From contig NW_005198243.1 in assembly GCF_000372725.1 (NCBI RefSeq), positions 550,510 to 614,509 of the forward strand: a stretch of 64,000 nt of DNA, given 5' to 3'. Under the pieces are notes generated by a model. That model had not been told where the DNA came from. It worked only from the letters and a program-made list of their open reading frames with translations, and ran no database searches. How positions within the stretch are numbered: position 1 is the stretch's first letter; every line of letters begins with the position of its first letter. This DNA comes from Emiliania huxleyi CCMP1516 (lineage: Eukaryota; Haptophyta; Isochrysidales; Noelaerhabdaceae). Positions 22,795 through 34,217 of this stretch are shown here, piece by piece. Both the position numbers and the translations under genes were made by a program.

Positions 22795-24231
22795 ATGCTC
22801 CGGAGGCGGATGCTCACGACCGCGGCCAAGGCTGCTGCTGCGGCGCCAGCCGCGGCCGGAGCGGCCGCCTCGCTCGCTGGGAAGCCGACCCTGCTCAAGT
22901 CGGCCGCGATTTTTGGCTCCGCGAATGCGCTCGGCTTCGGCATCTCTGCGGCGACGGGCTCTCACCTGCACCTCGACCTCATCGGGACGGGCGTCTTCGC
23001 CGTCGCGGCGGTCGCCACTGCCGGCGCCGACGCCCGGCAGCGCTGCTCTGCGGGCGCCGTCGCGCTGTGGGCCGTGAAGCTCTCGTCCTTCCTCTTCTAC
23101 CGCGCGCTTCAGACGCAGCACGACGGTCGACTGACCGAGATCCTGTCCACGACGAGCGGCGCTGCGGGCTTCTGGTTCATCTCCTTCGCCTGGGGCTGGG
23201 TCGTCTCTCTCCCGCACACGATCGCCGCGGGCGTGCCCGCCGGACGGCCACGCTTCGGCGGGCCGTTCGACGTGCTCGGCGTCCGCCCCGCTCGCGGCGG
23301 CGCATCAAGGGTGTGGGCCGCGCCTGGCTCACGGTTCGTCTCCTGTGTGAGCAGGCCTCGGCCTCTTTGCGGCGGGGCTGCTGACCGAGACGGCGGCAGA
23401 CTACACAAAGTGGTGCTTCAAGGCCGACCCTGCCAACCGCGGCCGCTTCTGCGACGCCGGCGTCTGGGCCGCGTCGCAGCACCCGAACTGGTGGGAGACG
23501 CAGCTGAGATGCAGCCGAGATGCAGCCGAGATGCAGCCGGGTCGCATCGATTAGGCGAGATGCAGCCGAGATGCAGCCGATCTTCACATGTGCATGTGCA
23601 TGCACATGTGCATGCACATGTGCATGCACATGTGCATGTGCATGTTGCACGACATGCCCCTGAGATGCCACAGGTTTGGCAACCTCGCCCTCTGGAGCGG
23701 CATCTTCCTGCTCAACGTGCCCACCCTCGCCGCCGACTTGCCTGCCGGCGCGGGAGAGAGAGCGGGAGGAAGCGAGAGAGAGAGAGAGAGGGAGAGAGAG
23801 AGAGAGAGGAGAGAGACGGGGACGGGGGAGAGGGAGCGAGCGAGCGAGGAAGCGAGGGAGCGAGAGGGACGGGAAGGAAGGAGGGAGGGAGGGTGGGTGG
23901 GCTCCTCGCTCTGCGCCCAACGGCTCGGGGTGGTGCAACCAGGTGCGGGCTGGCTGCGGCGCGGCGCGAGACTTCTCGGCGGCGCCGCCTCGCCCCTCTT
24001 CCTCCTCTCTCTCTTCTACGGCCAGGCGACGGACGCTATCGCCAACCAGGCGGAACTGGCCCGCAGGTGCGGCGCGCCGGAGGGCTGCAGGGGAGGTAGC
24101 CGACGCTCGTTTGTTAGGCGGAGCTCGCGCGCAGGCGCTACGCCTCCGACCCGCGCTACGCCGCCTACGAGCAGCGCACGCCCCTCGTGGTGCCGACGAT
24201 CGCCAGCCTCGGGCGGCTCTTCGGGCGCTGA
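22795..24231 (+). CDS. DUF1295 family multi-pass membrane protein (steroid-reductase-like)
   Basis: Five exons join to whole codons: 22795-23278, 23355-23490, 23674-23747, 23943-24049, 24118-24231, giving 304 residues. The C-terminal half has the DUF1295 core: SQHPNWFGNLALWSGIFLLN, then LFLLSLFYGQATDAIANQ and DPRYAAYEQRTPLVVP. The N-terminus is Ala-rich and could be an organelle-targeting peptide. Several hydrophobic segments are visible (FGFWFISFAWGWVV region). DUF1295 proteins belong to the isoprenylcysteine methyltransferase/steroid 5-alpha-reductase superfamily; the substrate is not known. All four introns show mirrored starts, most clearly the last, where GCGGAACTGGCCCGCAGG opens the intron and GCGGAGCTCGCGCGCAGG opens exon 5. 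Confidence 0.88.
23497..23652 (+). repeat. Intronic 11-bp and CATGTG repeats
   Basis: Within the second intron of the DUF1295 gene: about seven copies of an 11-bp GAGATGCAGCC unit, then a CATGTGCATGCA array. The third intron (23748-23942) is a GA-rich tract. Confidence 0.9.
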
Positions 24232-24861
24232 CGCGGTGTGAGCGGTGAGGTCTGCCGTAGCACTCAATTAGAGAGGTAACAGGAAACAGCTCTCGACTCT
24301 CTCGACACACTTCCGGACACATGCGCCCCCCGACAAGGGACGAGCTTGCAAGCGTCAAGCGACAACCGAGAAATGTGGCGGGTTTATCTCGTCCTCAGCT
24401 CCTGAGTCCTGACTCCTGTCTCACACACGCACACCTCGTATGGTGTTAATGGACATGCGTCTACGTGTAGTTTTGCAGTGTTGTACACCATCGTGAATAA
24501 ATTTGCACCACCGCCACGCACCGCACACATGCACAGAAACACACAGGGTTACACGCCCCACCCCCCCGCATGTGCACTACTCCCATTTGAACGCCGCGTG
24601 CAGTGACACGCTGATCAGCGCCCCCGCTCACAAAACACACAGACGCACGCACCACAAACCATGTCTGAATGCTCGATCGTTGTGCGTACCGGAGCTCCAC
24701 CGAGCGTATAGAGCGGGGGAGCAGAGCCCAAGGGGGTCCTATCCCCGGTCCCAGCATCGCCGCACCGCGCCTCTCGCTCGCTCGCCCTCCGCCTCTGCCT
24801 CTCTCGCTCTCGGAGCAGGTCCGCTCCGGCCCCCTGAGTGCAAGCTGCGGCCCGTCGGCCG
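24232..24861. other. 3' flank region
   Basis: Between the stops of the DUF1295 gene and the small minus-strand gene. AC-rich sequence near 24420-24620 and no credible gene. Confidence 0.5.
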
Positions 24862-25435
24862 TCAGGGCGCCCGCCCATTCACGCGCGGCGCCCACTGGTG
24901 CGCCGAGATCACGCCGGTCGAGTGGCCAGCCTCCCAGTCCAGAGTCGCGCAGATGTGCTCGAGCTCGGGGTCGCGCTGCTCCTCGCAAGGCATGCCCTTT
25001 GCGCCGTGCAGGTGGCCCACCTGCGGACGGCTCAGAGGACGTGGGCGCGTCTTCCTCAGCGGTCTGATCACCGAGTGATCGCACCCGCCGACAGGATTGG
25101 ATCCATTGGTGGCGGAGGCGAAGTGAAGTGGGCGCGATGGGTGGCGTGGAGGGTGGAGGGCGAAGGGTCGCGTGGAGGGTGGCGCCGACCATGCCGCACG
25201 TCGCGCAGTAGTCGCCGTGGACGAAGGTGCCAACGGGAACACCGTGCGACGACTCGCTGCTCGGTGCAGTGGCGCGCTTGAGCGGCTGCGGCACCTCAGC
25301 ATCGGAGAGTGCGACGACAACTTTGTCTCCGCGGAGCTTGACCGAGTGCCACGCTGGGCTGCTCTCAGCTGCTGCCTTCGCCGCAAGCGCCGCACGAGCC
25401 TGCCGGCCCATGCTCCAGGTCACGAGCTTCGACAT
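24862..25435 (-). CDS. Small protein of unknown function
   Basis: Two exons. The first reads MSKLVTWSMGRQARAALAAK ... VGTFVHGDYCATCGMV (25435 to about 25200); the second reads GHLHGAKGMPCEEQRDPELE ... WAPRVNGRAP and stops at 24862. The product would be about 130 residues with four cysteines, two in a CATC pair, and a charged middle; no membrane segment. An upstream in-frame Met at 25552 would add 39 residues, part of which falls in repeat R5 sequence, so I prefer 25435. Intron edges are approximate. No family recognised. Confidence 0.55.
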
Positions 25436-26145
25436 TCTGCGGCGGCGACTGCAGAAGAAGCAGGTGGAAGCGCGCCAACAACGGGCACCCTGGCAAGGCA
25501 CCTGAGGCAAGAATTCGCGCGTATCGCGGGCATCAAGAAACCCTCCTCCCATCCCTCCCTTGGGTTGTCCGTTTTCTTTCTTTCTTTCTTTTAGAAACCC
25601 TAACGCGATTTCCGCAAAAATCTAAGAAACCACGGCGCGCCGCAGGCGCGGCCCCAAGAAAGGGCCCACACACGAGTGTGAACAGGAAGCCCCGCGCGGG
25701 CACCTCGTAAGCACCTCGCGCAAGAATTCGCGGGGTTTGTGTCGCGTCCACCGATTTCCTCAACTGCGGCGGCGAAAACAGAAGAACGAGCGCGCCAACG
25801 GGGCACCTGGACCCCACCTCCCAGCCTAGAAATAAAAAATGGAGCACAAATTTTGTGCCTCCCAGATTCTAGAGCGGCTCACACTGAGCCTGGGCCGCTG
25901 CGATTGTGTGTCATGTGTCCAAAACTAAAAGCACTAAGGAGGGGCGTCAATCACTAGGCCGTTGGGACGCGCACCGGGCACCGCACCCGGGCCAGGGGTG
26001 TAAGGGCATCGGCGGCGCCGTGCAGGTACCGAGGGAGTAGGCTAGCGCTCGAACAAGAAGAGCCGCGCCGAGATCTCGGGCCCCTGGACCCGAAGCACAG
26101 GCGGCTCGTAGAGAACTCGCGGCGGGCGCTTCGGGGACACACACA
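25436..26145. other. Intergenic region with repeat R5 and AAGAATTCGCG motifs
   Basis: R5 copy 2 lies at 25550-25592. GCAAGAATTCGCG occurs at 25509 and 25721. No gene is supported; the long minus-strand frames lack domains. Confidence 0.5.
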
Positions 26146-28064
26146 ATGCCAGCAGGGAACGGCAACCTCGTCCGCGCGGTGCAAGCCCAGACGAAAGGGC
26201 AGCGAGAGAAGAAGAGCAGGCGCTACTCGAACCTCGATGACGAGCAGGGGGGTCCCGAAGCGCCGCTCGACATCGAGCAGGCCAAAGCGCCGCCGCCCCC
26301 GCGAGCCCTCTCGTGCGCAATGTGCTGGCCGCTGGTGGCAGCCTGCACTATGCTTGTCGCTGCCGCCGGTGTCAGTGCGATGGTCATCGCCGCCCGGCTC
26401 TCACAAAGCCTCATGGCGCTGGAGGCTCCCCTCCCGCCGCCACCGTCTCCACCGCAGCCCCTCCCGCCGCCGCCGCCTTCGCCGTTGCCGCGGCCGCCCA
26501 TGCCGCTGCCTCCACCGCCGCCGCCGTCGCCTCCGCCCGAGTTGTGCCTAAGTGGCTTTCGGGTGGCGGGCGTGCGCCTACAGCACCTCATCGCCGAAGA
26601 CGCTGGCGTGTGGGGCGGCAGCTGCACCTGCCCCGATGGGCAGACCTTTCAGGTCGGCGACCACACCAACTTTTGCAACAGCCTCGCATGCGAGGGCGGC
26701 ATCGGCGGCCCATGCCACCGCAACGACAACGGCCCATGGGTCACTCGTCGGGGCGAGGTAAAGTCCGGGCGCAGCGTCAAGTGCGTCACCGAGGTGCCGC
26801 CGTTTCAGCTCGAGGTGCGCAGCAAGGCGGCAGCGGGGCCATCTTGGGCCATCCTGGCTGGTCTTGAGGCCGCCCCCGAAGAGCCGGAAACCGCCGCCGT
26901 ACTTCGCGCGTCCGAGTGGGCACGGACTGCCAACGGGACATCGTGGCTCCGCTTCGATGGCCACGTCTGTCAGATCAACGCCGATAAACTCTGCGTTGAC
27001 CTCGTGCTCAGGCGCCGCGTCCCCCTAGCAGTTGCCCGACTTCCTCCCCTCGCAACCCCTCCCGCATCCTCCCGATGCGCCTCCCCTCTAACCCTCATCC
27101 ACCCCCCTGCTCCCTCAGCGCCGCCTCCCACGTGCAAGCGTGTGCACCCGCACCCCACTGGGGGCATGCGCGCTTCCTGCTCGACCTCGGCGCCGGGTAC
27201 AAGCTCGAGGCGGAGCGTCACCTGGCGCTGCCGCCGCTGCCGCCGCTGCCCCCGCGGCCGCCGGCGCCGCCGCCGGCGACGCCGCCCGTGACCCAGCATC
27301 TAACGCAGTACACGTGCGACCGCATGCTCGCCGACCCCCACTCGCTCTTTCGCAAGATGTGGGGCGTGCAGGCGCGGCGCCAAGGTCGGCACAGCCAGCC
27401 GTCGTGCTTTGACGTGGCTCGCGCCCATTGGGGCCAGCGCGTCTCGAGCGCGAACTCCTTTCATGATATCGAGCAAGGCGTCCACTGCCACGAAAACTGG
27501 TACGCCGACTCGCACCAAAACAGCGGCGATTTTGGAGACAGGGGGGACGCTCCCGCGCTCTTGGGCCACGATACAGACATCTACAACGTGTGCGATGGCC
27601 GAGGCGATTGCGACCGTGCGGGCTACAACATCCTCCAGCTGCGGCCCACGTCGTCGGCGTTCGCAAACGGAGCAGTGGAGTGGAACACTTGCCGGAACTT
27701 TGAGTGGCAGGTCTGCGCGGCGAGGGGACGCTTGCCGAGGCAGGGCTCTAGAGCGATCGTCTTTGCGACGGCCCCGCACGAGCTCTGGCTGGATGGGTCG
27801 CACGGCTCGACCAAGTTTGGCGCCTGCAGAGGCTACGCGTTGCAGACTGGCCGGTCCGGGCAGTGCAACCCCGCGACGGACTTTGCCAACGGCGACGTTT
27901 TTTTCCTCGAGGTCTGCGTCTTCGCCAAGATCTGCAGCAACGCGGCCGAGCTGTTCCGGCTCAACAGGGGCGACATGTTCCAGTGCGAGTACAGCCCCGA
28001 GGGGTTTGAGCGACTAAAGGCGTTGTTGGTGGAGGGTCCGGCGCCCGAGCGGAAGGCTCCGTAG
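26146..28064 (+). CDS. Type II membrane protein with Pro-rich stalk and Cys-rich ectodomain
   Basis: Two exons (26146-27011 and 27119-28064) join in frame to give 603 residues. A charged cytosolic N-terminus is followed by a hydrophobic anchor near residues 60-85 (WPLVAACTMLVAAAGVSAMV), a Pro-rich stalk of PPPPSPP type to about residue 128, then a Cys-containing domain (GGSCTCPDGQTFQVGDHTNF). A second Pro-rich stretch (LPPLPPLPPRPPAPPP) leads to a larger domain (HDTDIYNVCDGRGDCDRAGYN, HELWLDGSHGSTKFGACRGY). The layout of anchor, Pro-rich stalk and Cys-rich globular parts resembles pherophorin-like wall proteins, but sequence identity to that family is not claimed. The intron begins GCGCCGCGTCCC and the next exon CGCCGCCTCCC, another mirrored start. 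A surface or extracellular-matrix role is inferred. Confidence 0.8.
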
Positions 28065-28440
28065 GCTTATAACGCGTTTGTGGCTTAAACGTCAGAGGAG
28101 CTCTCTTGCGCGTCTTGTGCATTGTGTGGCGTGCGCGCGTGGCGGAGGCGGTGGGGTCGAGCGGCCTGAGGGCCTGGGCGCTGGGGCGTGGGGGGTCGAG
28201 CTTCAGCATAGGGCTTCTACGTTCTAGGGTCACCCACACCAACCCAGCGCGCCCGCGGCGGGAGAGGCCGGGGGCTCACAGGGCCGACCGTACACATTAA
28301 TACCGATACGGCTCTTTTTGCTGCGCGTCCGTCTAACCCAGAGAGCCCCATCAGAGTGGGCGCCATCGGCAGGACAGCTGACACCCTGGCATCATTCTCG
28401 CTCCGTCCGGAGTGCGGCCATATGCTCATGAGCACGGCAT
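28065..28440. other. Convergent intergenic region
   Basis: Between stops of the Pro-rich membrane protein and ODR4. No gene seen. Confidence 0.5.
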
Positions 28441-30313
28441 CTACGGCCCATCAGATCCAGCCGCGTCGGCCACGGCGTCGGCCGCCGCCTCCGCCTGCGC
28501 CTCGGCAGTGTCCAGCGGCGGCGAGGTAAACAGCAGCGAAACGAGCGCCACGACCACGGCCAGCGCGGCGGCGGCGGCGGCGGCGAAGAGGGGCAAGCTG
28601 CTGCTCTGACGAGGCGGCGGGTTGGCGGGGGGCTTTGCAGGCGCGGCGGCAAGTGCTGCTCCTTCCCCGCGCTCTGGCGCCGGCTCTGTCTCGAGATGTG
28701 CGGCCGCCTCGGGGGCGAGCAGCGCCTGGGAGGTAGGGAGAGAGGGGCGGGTGTGTGTCGGGGAGCAGAGGGGGGTGTCTTGGTCCTTCTCGCAAGGGGA
28801 GGAGCGCGGCGGGGGGCGAGCGAGAGGGCGGGGAGAGACAGAAGAGGAGAGAGGAGGAGAGCTGGACAGGAGAGGAGGAGAGCAGAAGAGGGGAGGGGAG
28901 GGGAGACGCGGAGGAGATGAAGGAAGAGGTTCGTGCGCGTGCTAGGCGCCTCGAGCGTCCCCTCGCCCACCCCGTCGCCCAGCCCGTCCAGCCCCGCCGC
29001 CAGACTCGGCCCGACGATCTCGCGCACTCGCTCGGCAAAGTCCGCCTGCTCAAGCAAATACCCATTTAGCAAGCGCGCCCAGCTCTCCCGGCAAATACCC
29101 AGCTCACGCACCAAGCTCACATACCAAGCTCTCCCCCGTGCACCACTCGCCTCTGCGGTGAGAGTCCGCCGCGTGGTACGCGATCTGGCTCATCTCGGCG
29201 CATCTCGGCGCATCGCGGCTCATCTCGGCTCATTTCCGCCGCGTCGTCTCCCTCAGCCACGTAGTCGCACAGAGACAGCCCGCCGCCCACCGCAAAGTGC
29301 GCACGCCGAGGCAGCGCCCACGCCCCCGGCACGGCCGTCGGCAGCGGGTCGCGCGGGTCCACGCCTCCGCCCTCCTCCTCCTCCTCCTCGGCCAGGTCCT
29401 CGAGCAGCAGCGCCACGCGCCGCTCGAGCGAGCAGGCGAGGTCGCGCCTCAGACGCCGCACCCCCTCCTCCACCGCCTCCTTTGGCGCCGCAAACGCGCG
29501 CCCGCGCACGACGCCTCGCAGCCGCACCGTCGCGGCCGGCCCGCGCGGAGCCGCCTCGCCCAAAAAGTCGTCCTCGCCGCCCTCCGCGCCGCCCTCGCCC
29601 GCCGCCGCCTCTGCGGCACGGAAGGCGCCAAACAGGCGGACAGAGTGCGGCGCGCCGCCCTGGGCGAGCTGCGAGCAGAGCGCGCCCGCGGGCCAGCACG
29701 AGCCGTCGACCGTCGCCGTGGTGGCGTCGAGGCAGCGGAGCACGGGCGCGAGCTGCATCTTGAGCTGCGCCAGCTGCGGCGGCCCGCCCGCGCCCGGAGG
29801 CAGCAGCCGCAGCTGCGCCTGCACCACCCACGCCGCCTCGAGGCAGATGAGCCGCGGCGGCGAGATCGTCGTCTTGAGCTCGATCGGCTTGAGCGAGGCC
29901 GAGCCGGCGACGAGGGCGCGCGCGGTCGCTTTGCGCGCGTCGCTCGGCAGGAGCATCAGCAGCGACTGCGTGCCGTCCGCCTCGCGGAGCCGCTTGAGCG
30001 CCGCCGCGAGCACGGGCCGCAGCTTGGCCTCGTGCGAGGCAAAGGCGCCGCTCGGCGAGAAGAGGTACGCGCCGACGACCGCGATCCCGCCCGGGAGCAT
30101 GTGCGACACTGCCTCGGCGTGCGTGACCATCCACGACGCGTCGACCTGCGGCGCGCCGTCGTCCTGGCTCGGCGTCGGCACAAAGTGAAGCACGGCGTCG
30201 GCCTGGGCGCCGACGTGGGCCAGCAGCAGGCCCGTCTCGAGGGTCGACCGCCTCTGCAGCGACTCGAGGTGGTCGGAGAGCAGGCTCTCCTGGATGGCTA
30301 GAGAGCGGGACAT
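28441..30313 (-). CDS. ODR4 homologue, tail-anchored
   Basis: The first long exon starts at 30313 (MSRSLAIQESLLSDHLESLQ) and carries the ODR4 signature: GLLLAHVGAQADAVLHFVP, then VDASWMVTHAEAVSHMLPGG followed by IAVVGAYLF. It runs to about 29240 (AVGGGLSLCDYVAEG). Later exons read IAYHAADSHRRGEWCTGE and ADFAERVREIVGPSLAAGLD. The last exon ends with a hydrophobic segment (LFAAAAAAALAVVVALVSLL) and a short tail, stopping at 28441. A C-terminal membrane anchor is typical of ODR-4, which works with Ufm1-specific protease at the endoplasmic reticulum to bring certain receptors to the surface in animals. The first intron holds a short GCGCATCTCG minisatellite. The exact ends of the middle exons are approximate. 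Confidence 0.85.
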
Positions 30314-31466
30314 GGCACAGGATTTCGGTCTTTGGGTACCCGGGTATGAGGTCAGAGCGGGCTCGCTAAAAAAAAAATGTTCAAGTCTTAAAGTCAAAAC
30401 ACAACGCTCTGCGGTTGGTGCACCCCTCACACTGACACATCTTGGTTTGATCGTTCCTGTACGCCTCGGTACAGACCCTCGCTCTGAGCTCACTACAACG
30501 GGGATAAGCGGCGGACGACGCGAGGCCCTTTATCTTTAGATAGAGCAGTTTGGTCGGAGGGCGCCCGGGTCGCCCCGGAGCGGGCATGATTGTTTGTGTC
30601 TGTGTGTCGCTCGTGCGTGTCGTCATCATCTGTCTCGCGTCCACCCATACCGCGTTGGTGTCCAGTCCGAGCCTGGATGTTTTCACCTTTCTCCCTCTGT
30701 ATGTTGGTAGGGAGGTGATGAGGAGTCAGTTAGCGCGGCGGGCGGTTAGACGTTTCGGAGGCTTCGGCGGCTGGAGCGGAGCGTGTCTCATTGCGTCAGC
30801 CTACCTACCTATAGGGCTTGCAGCGAGCGGAATTCACATAAACGCACAACCCCGGGCCCCGAAAAGCGAAATAGCACAGTGACAGTCAGACCTGGTGACC
30901 TCTGGCAGTGCGGAAACGGGGCCCCGGCTCTACTAGTCTCTACTAGCACCGACTTCCCGATCTAACCCGGTCTAACAGAGGGCAGATTTGGAGAGATCTC
31001 GAGGAGTACATACAGATAGACCCTCCAATCATCAGAAAATTCCAACCTGATCGGCATCGTGCCCTGAGGCTAACCTGCCCAACCATTTCAGGGCGACGAG
31101 TAGTTGTGCAAAAGAGAATTTTACTACGAAGCTCTCTCGCACAGCCACGATTCACACAACAGGCAAAGCGAGGACGAGACGGCTTCTAATAGAAGCCGTC
31201 GTCCTCACAGAAGCCGTCGTCGGAATCGTGCCTGTGCAAAAGAGAATTTTACAACAAAGCTCCCTGGCACAACACTGGGCACGGGACTGGCGCGCACTGG
31301 CACTAACACAGGTACACCAAAAGAGAAGAAGCTCCTACAACTTATCTACGATATCACGTGTATCTAAGAACGAGAAGGGAGCGTGTGGAATGACGCCGTG
31401 AACGGCGGATGGCATATACCGGTGGTAGGATAGGCTGGGCGCAACAAAACCGGGATCAGCGCGACG
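30314..31466. other. Intergenic region with repeats
   Basis: Contains R2 copy 2 (30378-30439), an AAAAGAGAATTTTA pair with a hairpin between them (31109-31251), and part of R3 (31281-31320). No gene is supported. Confidence 0.5.
31109..31251. repeat. Paired AAAAGAGAATTTTA module with central hairpin
   Basis: CAAAAGAGAATTTTA starts at 31109 and again at 31237. Between them, GACGGCTTCT-AAT-AGAAGCCGTC (31178-31200) is a perfect 10-bp stem with a 3-base loop. GACGGCTTCTA also occurs between the paired motifs at 32916-32993, and a close variant at 5366-5438, so the three sites look like one family. Confidence 0.6.
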
Positions 31467-32345
31467 ATGACGTGCATCGCGCCGCCCTGCGCGACGCCGA
31501 CGTGCGCGCCGCGCAACGTCTACATCGACGCGGGCGTGAACTGGTGCAACACGCTGACGCTCAACCAGCGCGTGCCGCAGGCGCGCGGCCGCACGAACTG
31601 GCACGTCTTCGGCTTCGAGGCCTCGCGGCGCATCGTGCCGTTCGCCGACCAGTGCGCGCGCGCGCTCTCGGCCGGCGAGCCGCTGCCGGAGCCGCCGCTG
31701 CCGCCGGCCGGCAGCTCCAAGGAGCTCGCCAAGTACGCGTCCTCGTACAACTGCTCCATGCCGCAGCTCGGCCTTCGGCCAGAATCCTTGCACGATGTCA
31801 AAGTCTACCGCCGGCAGCTGCTGCTGCCTTGTATGATCGGCGCGCTCGCGCAGAACCTGTCGCGCGTGCGGCCCGTGCCAGCGCTGAGCGCGCCGGGCTT
31901 GCTCCGCGAGCGGCTTGCGCTGGGGAAGCGCTGCACTGTCGCACGCACCAGCAGCTACGTCATGCTCCCGGCCGCGGCCGGCGAGAGCGAGGGCACGCTG
32001 GCGATGGTGGACAGCGACGTCGGGCTCTTGGTGGGCGGGCGCACGCTGTCGAAAATTCCGCCGCCCTCGACGGAGAAGTACCGCGTGGCGATGGTCGACT
32101 TCTCGGCGTGGCTGCGGGCCTCGTTCACCGAGGCCGACTTTGTCATCCTCAAGATGGACGTCGAGGGCGGCGAGCACAAGATCGTGCCCAAGATGGTCGC
32201 GGACGGCACGCTGCGGCTCGTCGACGTGTGGCTGTGGGAGTGCCACCACATGCCGAACTGGATGAACTCGCCGTGCTTCAAGCTCAAGAGGATGCTCCGC
32301 GACAACGGTGTCGGGACCATCTACGAGGACCCGTACCCATTTTGA
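31467..32345 (+). CDS. FkbM-type methyltransferase domain protein
   Basis: Single exon, 292 residues. The start resembles the beginning of the Methyltransf_21 fold (PRNVYIDAGVNWCNTL, FGFEASRRIVPF), and the diagnostic segment is FVILKMDVEGGEHKIVPKM with WLWECHH shortly after. Family members transfer methyl groups from S-adenosylmethionine, often to sugars; the substrate here is unknown. The glycine-rich loop is unusual (IDAGVN rather than DxGAN). No signal peptide is seen at this start, and an upstream exon cannot be excluded. Its relation to the sugar-nucleotide fusion gene is only speculative. Confidence 0.75.
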   Translation: MTCIAPPCATPTCAPRNVYIDAGVNWCNTLTLNQRVPQARGRTNWHVFGFEASRRIVPFADQCARALSAGEPLPEPPLPPAGSSKELAKYASSYNCSMPQLGLRPESLHDVKVYRRQLLLPCMIGALAQNLSRVRPVPALSAPGLLRERLALGKRCTVARTSSYVMLPAAAGESEGTLAMVDSDVGLLVGGRTLSKIPPPSTEKYRVAMVDFSAWLRASFTEADFVILKMDVEGGEHKIVPKMVADGTLRLVDVWLWECHHMPNWMNSPCFKLKRMLRDNGVGTIYEDPYPF

Positions 32346-32915
32346 GCCGCCTTTGCAGCAGGGAACAGTCGTGAGAGAGATTGCGCAGATTTTCACTCGA
32401 GACTCGACGCAAGCACAGCCCATCCATGAGCCCATCAGTCATTACAGGATATCGTGCATGCCATGTGTCGTATGCTTGTACGCGTGTGAGACGGCCCTAA
32501 GGCGTCTGTAGTAGAGCAGCTGTACGGATGGACCGGGCGGGTGCGCTGGCACAGTCGCGGAACGCCCCGCCGGCCGTGTCGGGTCGCCGTCTTACATGTA
32601 TTTAGCCCCGCTCGACCCCGCGCTCGCTTGTCCGTTCGCGTTTGTGCGTTGTCGGGAGCGGAGCTACACCGGGAGCGAGGTGCGCACGAGGCCTCCTTGG
32701 GCTCTCGTCCTCGGGCGTGGTCCGGACATCGTGTCGTAGCTCTTAGGACCCGCGGTCGTGCGCATGCATTCGTTCGACTTTTCTCGCACCAGCACCCGCG
32801 GCACGCTCTCTTCTGCCTCGTCCTGCGACGCCGCCGCCTACCGGTCCGGCTTGTTCTCGCGGCTTCTTTCGCCTTTCGGCGCCAGTCCCGTGCCTAGGCA
32901 AGGGAGTTTCGTTGT

Positions 32916-32993
32916 AAAATTCTTTTTTCCTGAGGACGACTTCCTCTATGGCGAGGGCGACGGCTTCTAAGTGGGCCGACAAAATTCTTTTTT
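32916..32993. promoter_or_regulatory. Paired AAAATTCTTTTTT motif
   Basis: AAAATTCTTTTTT at 32916 and 32981, 65 bases apart, with CGACGGCTTCTAAG between. The second copy ends 48 bases before the start codon of the gene at 33041. It matches the pair upstream of TAF10 in layout. Confidence 0.5.
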
Positions 32994-33040
32994 CGCCCTG
33001 CATCCAGGCAAATCGTTTGGGGCCCTAATCTTCGCTCTTT

Positions 33041-33748
33041 ATGCCTGCCACAAGGCCTGGTGCGCCAGGACAGTCGTCCACAACCTCTAATGCCTATTTC
33101 CACGACTTGAGCGAGGCCTCGGCGGCCAACAGCGAGGCCTCCGAGTCGGAGCGCGACGGCAGTGAGGTCTTTGACGAGCAGGACGGCGACCTTTCCGAGT
33201 CTGTGGCGGAGGAGGAGGAGGAGGAGGAGGGCGGGGAGGAGGAGCCCTTCCCGGAGAGTATCGGCTTGCATCGGGTCGACACGCTCGGCTCCTTCTCGGA
33301 GGAGGTCGGCGCCGCCGAGGTGTCTCCTGACGCTGGCGATGCCGCTGCCGACGCTGCTCCTGCGGGCGAGGCGCCGCCCGTGCCAGGGCGGCGGCTGTCC
33401 ATCTCGGCCATGTCGACCGAGACCATCTCTGCCGCCAGCGAGTACCTCGCGACCACCCTCGGCGCCGTCGAGACGCCGCGGCTCGCCGGGGCGGCGCCGG
33501 CGGCAGTGGCGGCCAGCCTACCGCTGCGGCCAGCTCATGGCAGTCTCGACGACCGGCTGGCGAAGCAGTCGGGCGGCGGCGGCGGGGCGTCGTGCTCCGC
33601 CGGCGGCGACCCGAGCGGGCTGCCGCTCTCCGTTCGCCGTGTGGACACGCTAGACCTGCTGCAGCTGCCCGACGGCGGCGTGAGCCCTATGCGCGACGCG
33701 GCGGCGGTGGGGGAGAGGGCGGCGAAGCGGCCTCGGGAGGGGGCGTGA
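33041..33748 (+). CDS. Acidic, probably disordered protein
   Basis: Single exon, 235 residues, no recognised domain. It has a Ser/Glu-rich N-terminal third (SESVAEEEEEEEGGEEE) and two short related motifs, LHRVDTLGSF near residue 76 and VRRVDTLDLLQL near residue 204. The repeated RVDTL may be a binding motif. A basic end (AAKRPREGA) could be a nuclear localisation signal. The frame is likely real because it is long, has an upstream promoter-like motif pair, and has non-random composition. Function unknown. Confidence 0.6.
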   Translation: MPATRPGAPGQSSTTSNAYFHDLSEASAANSEASESERDGSEVFDEQDGDLSESVAEEEEEEEGGEEEPFPESIGLHRVDTLGSFSEEVGAAEVSPDAGDAAADAAPAGEAPPVPGRRLSISAMSTETISAASEYLATTLGAVETPRLAGAAPAAVAASLPLRPAHGSLDDRLAKQSGGGGGASCSAGGDPSGLPLSVRRVDTLDLLQLPDGGVSPMRDAAAVGERAAKRPREGA

Positions 33749-34217
33749 GGGAGAGGACGGGGAGGGCGGTGGGGGCTGGGGGCGGAGGGGGTCTGATCGG
33801 CTGCTCCACTACTGCGCAAGGCCGCGTCTGCAATCAGCGGTCAACGGGGGAGCGCCACCGGGCGGGAGGGGGAGGGGGGGGGGGGGGGGAGTGCGGGCCA
33901 CGTGGCCTAGGGCCCGGGTTCGCTGCTCGGCTCGGCTTCTCCAGCAAAGCCACCGCTCGGGCCTCTTTCGAAAGCAGAGGTGGAGAGCGGGTCGGCTGGA
34001 GCGGGGGCTTGTTGTCTTGGGCGCGGGCACAGTGGTCGGTGCAAGTGACACATTCACACTCATTGGTCGTTCAATCTTCATACCAATATACGGCTACCGA
34101 GGTCTCGAGAAGTCTGGCAAGATGTAGAAGCAAGAGCCAAGACGGGACTCGGGTCAGTCTCGCTCTCGGAGTCTGTGGAGTAAATAAATAAGCAGGCACC
34201 TCCAGGAGCGAGGCGGA

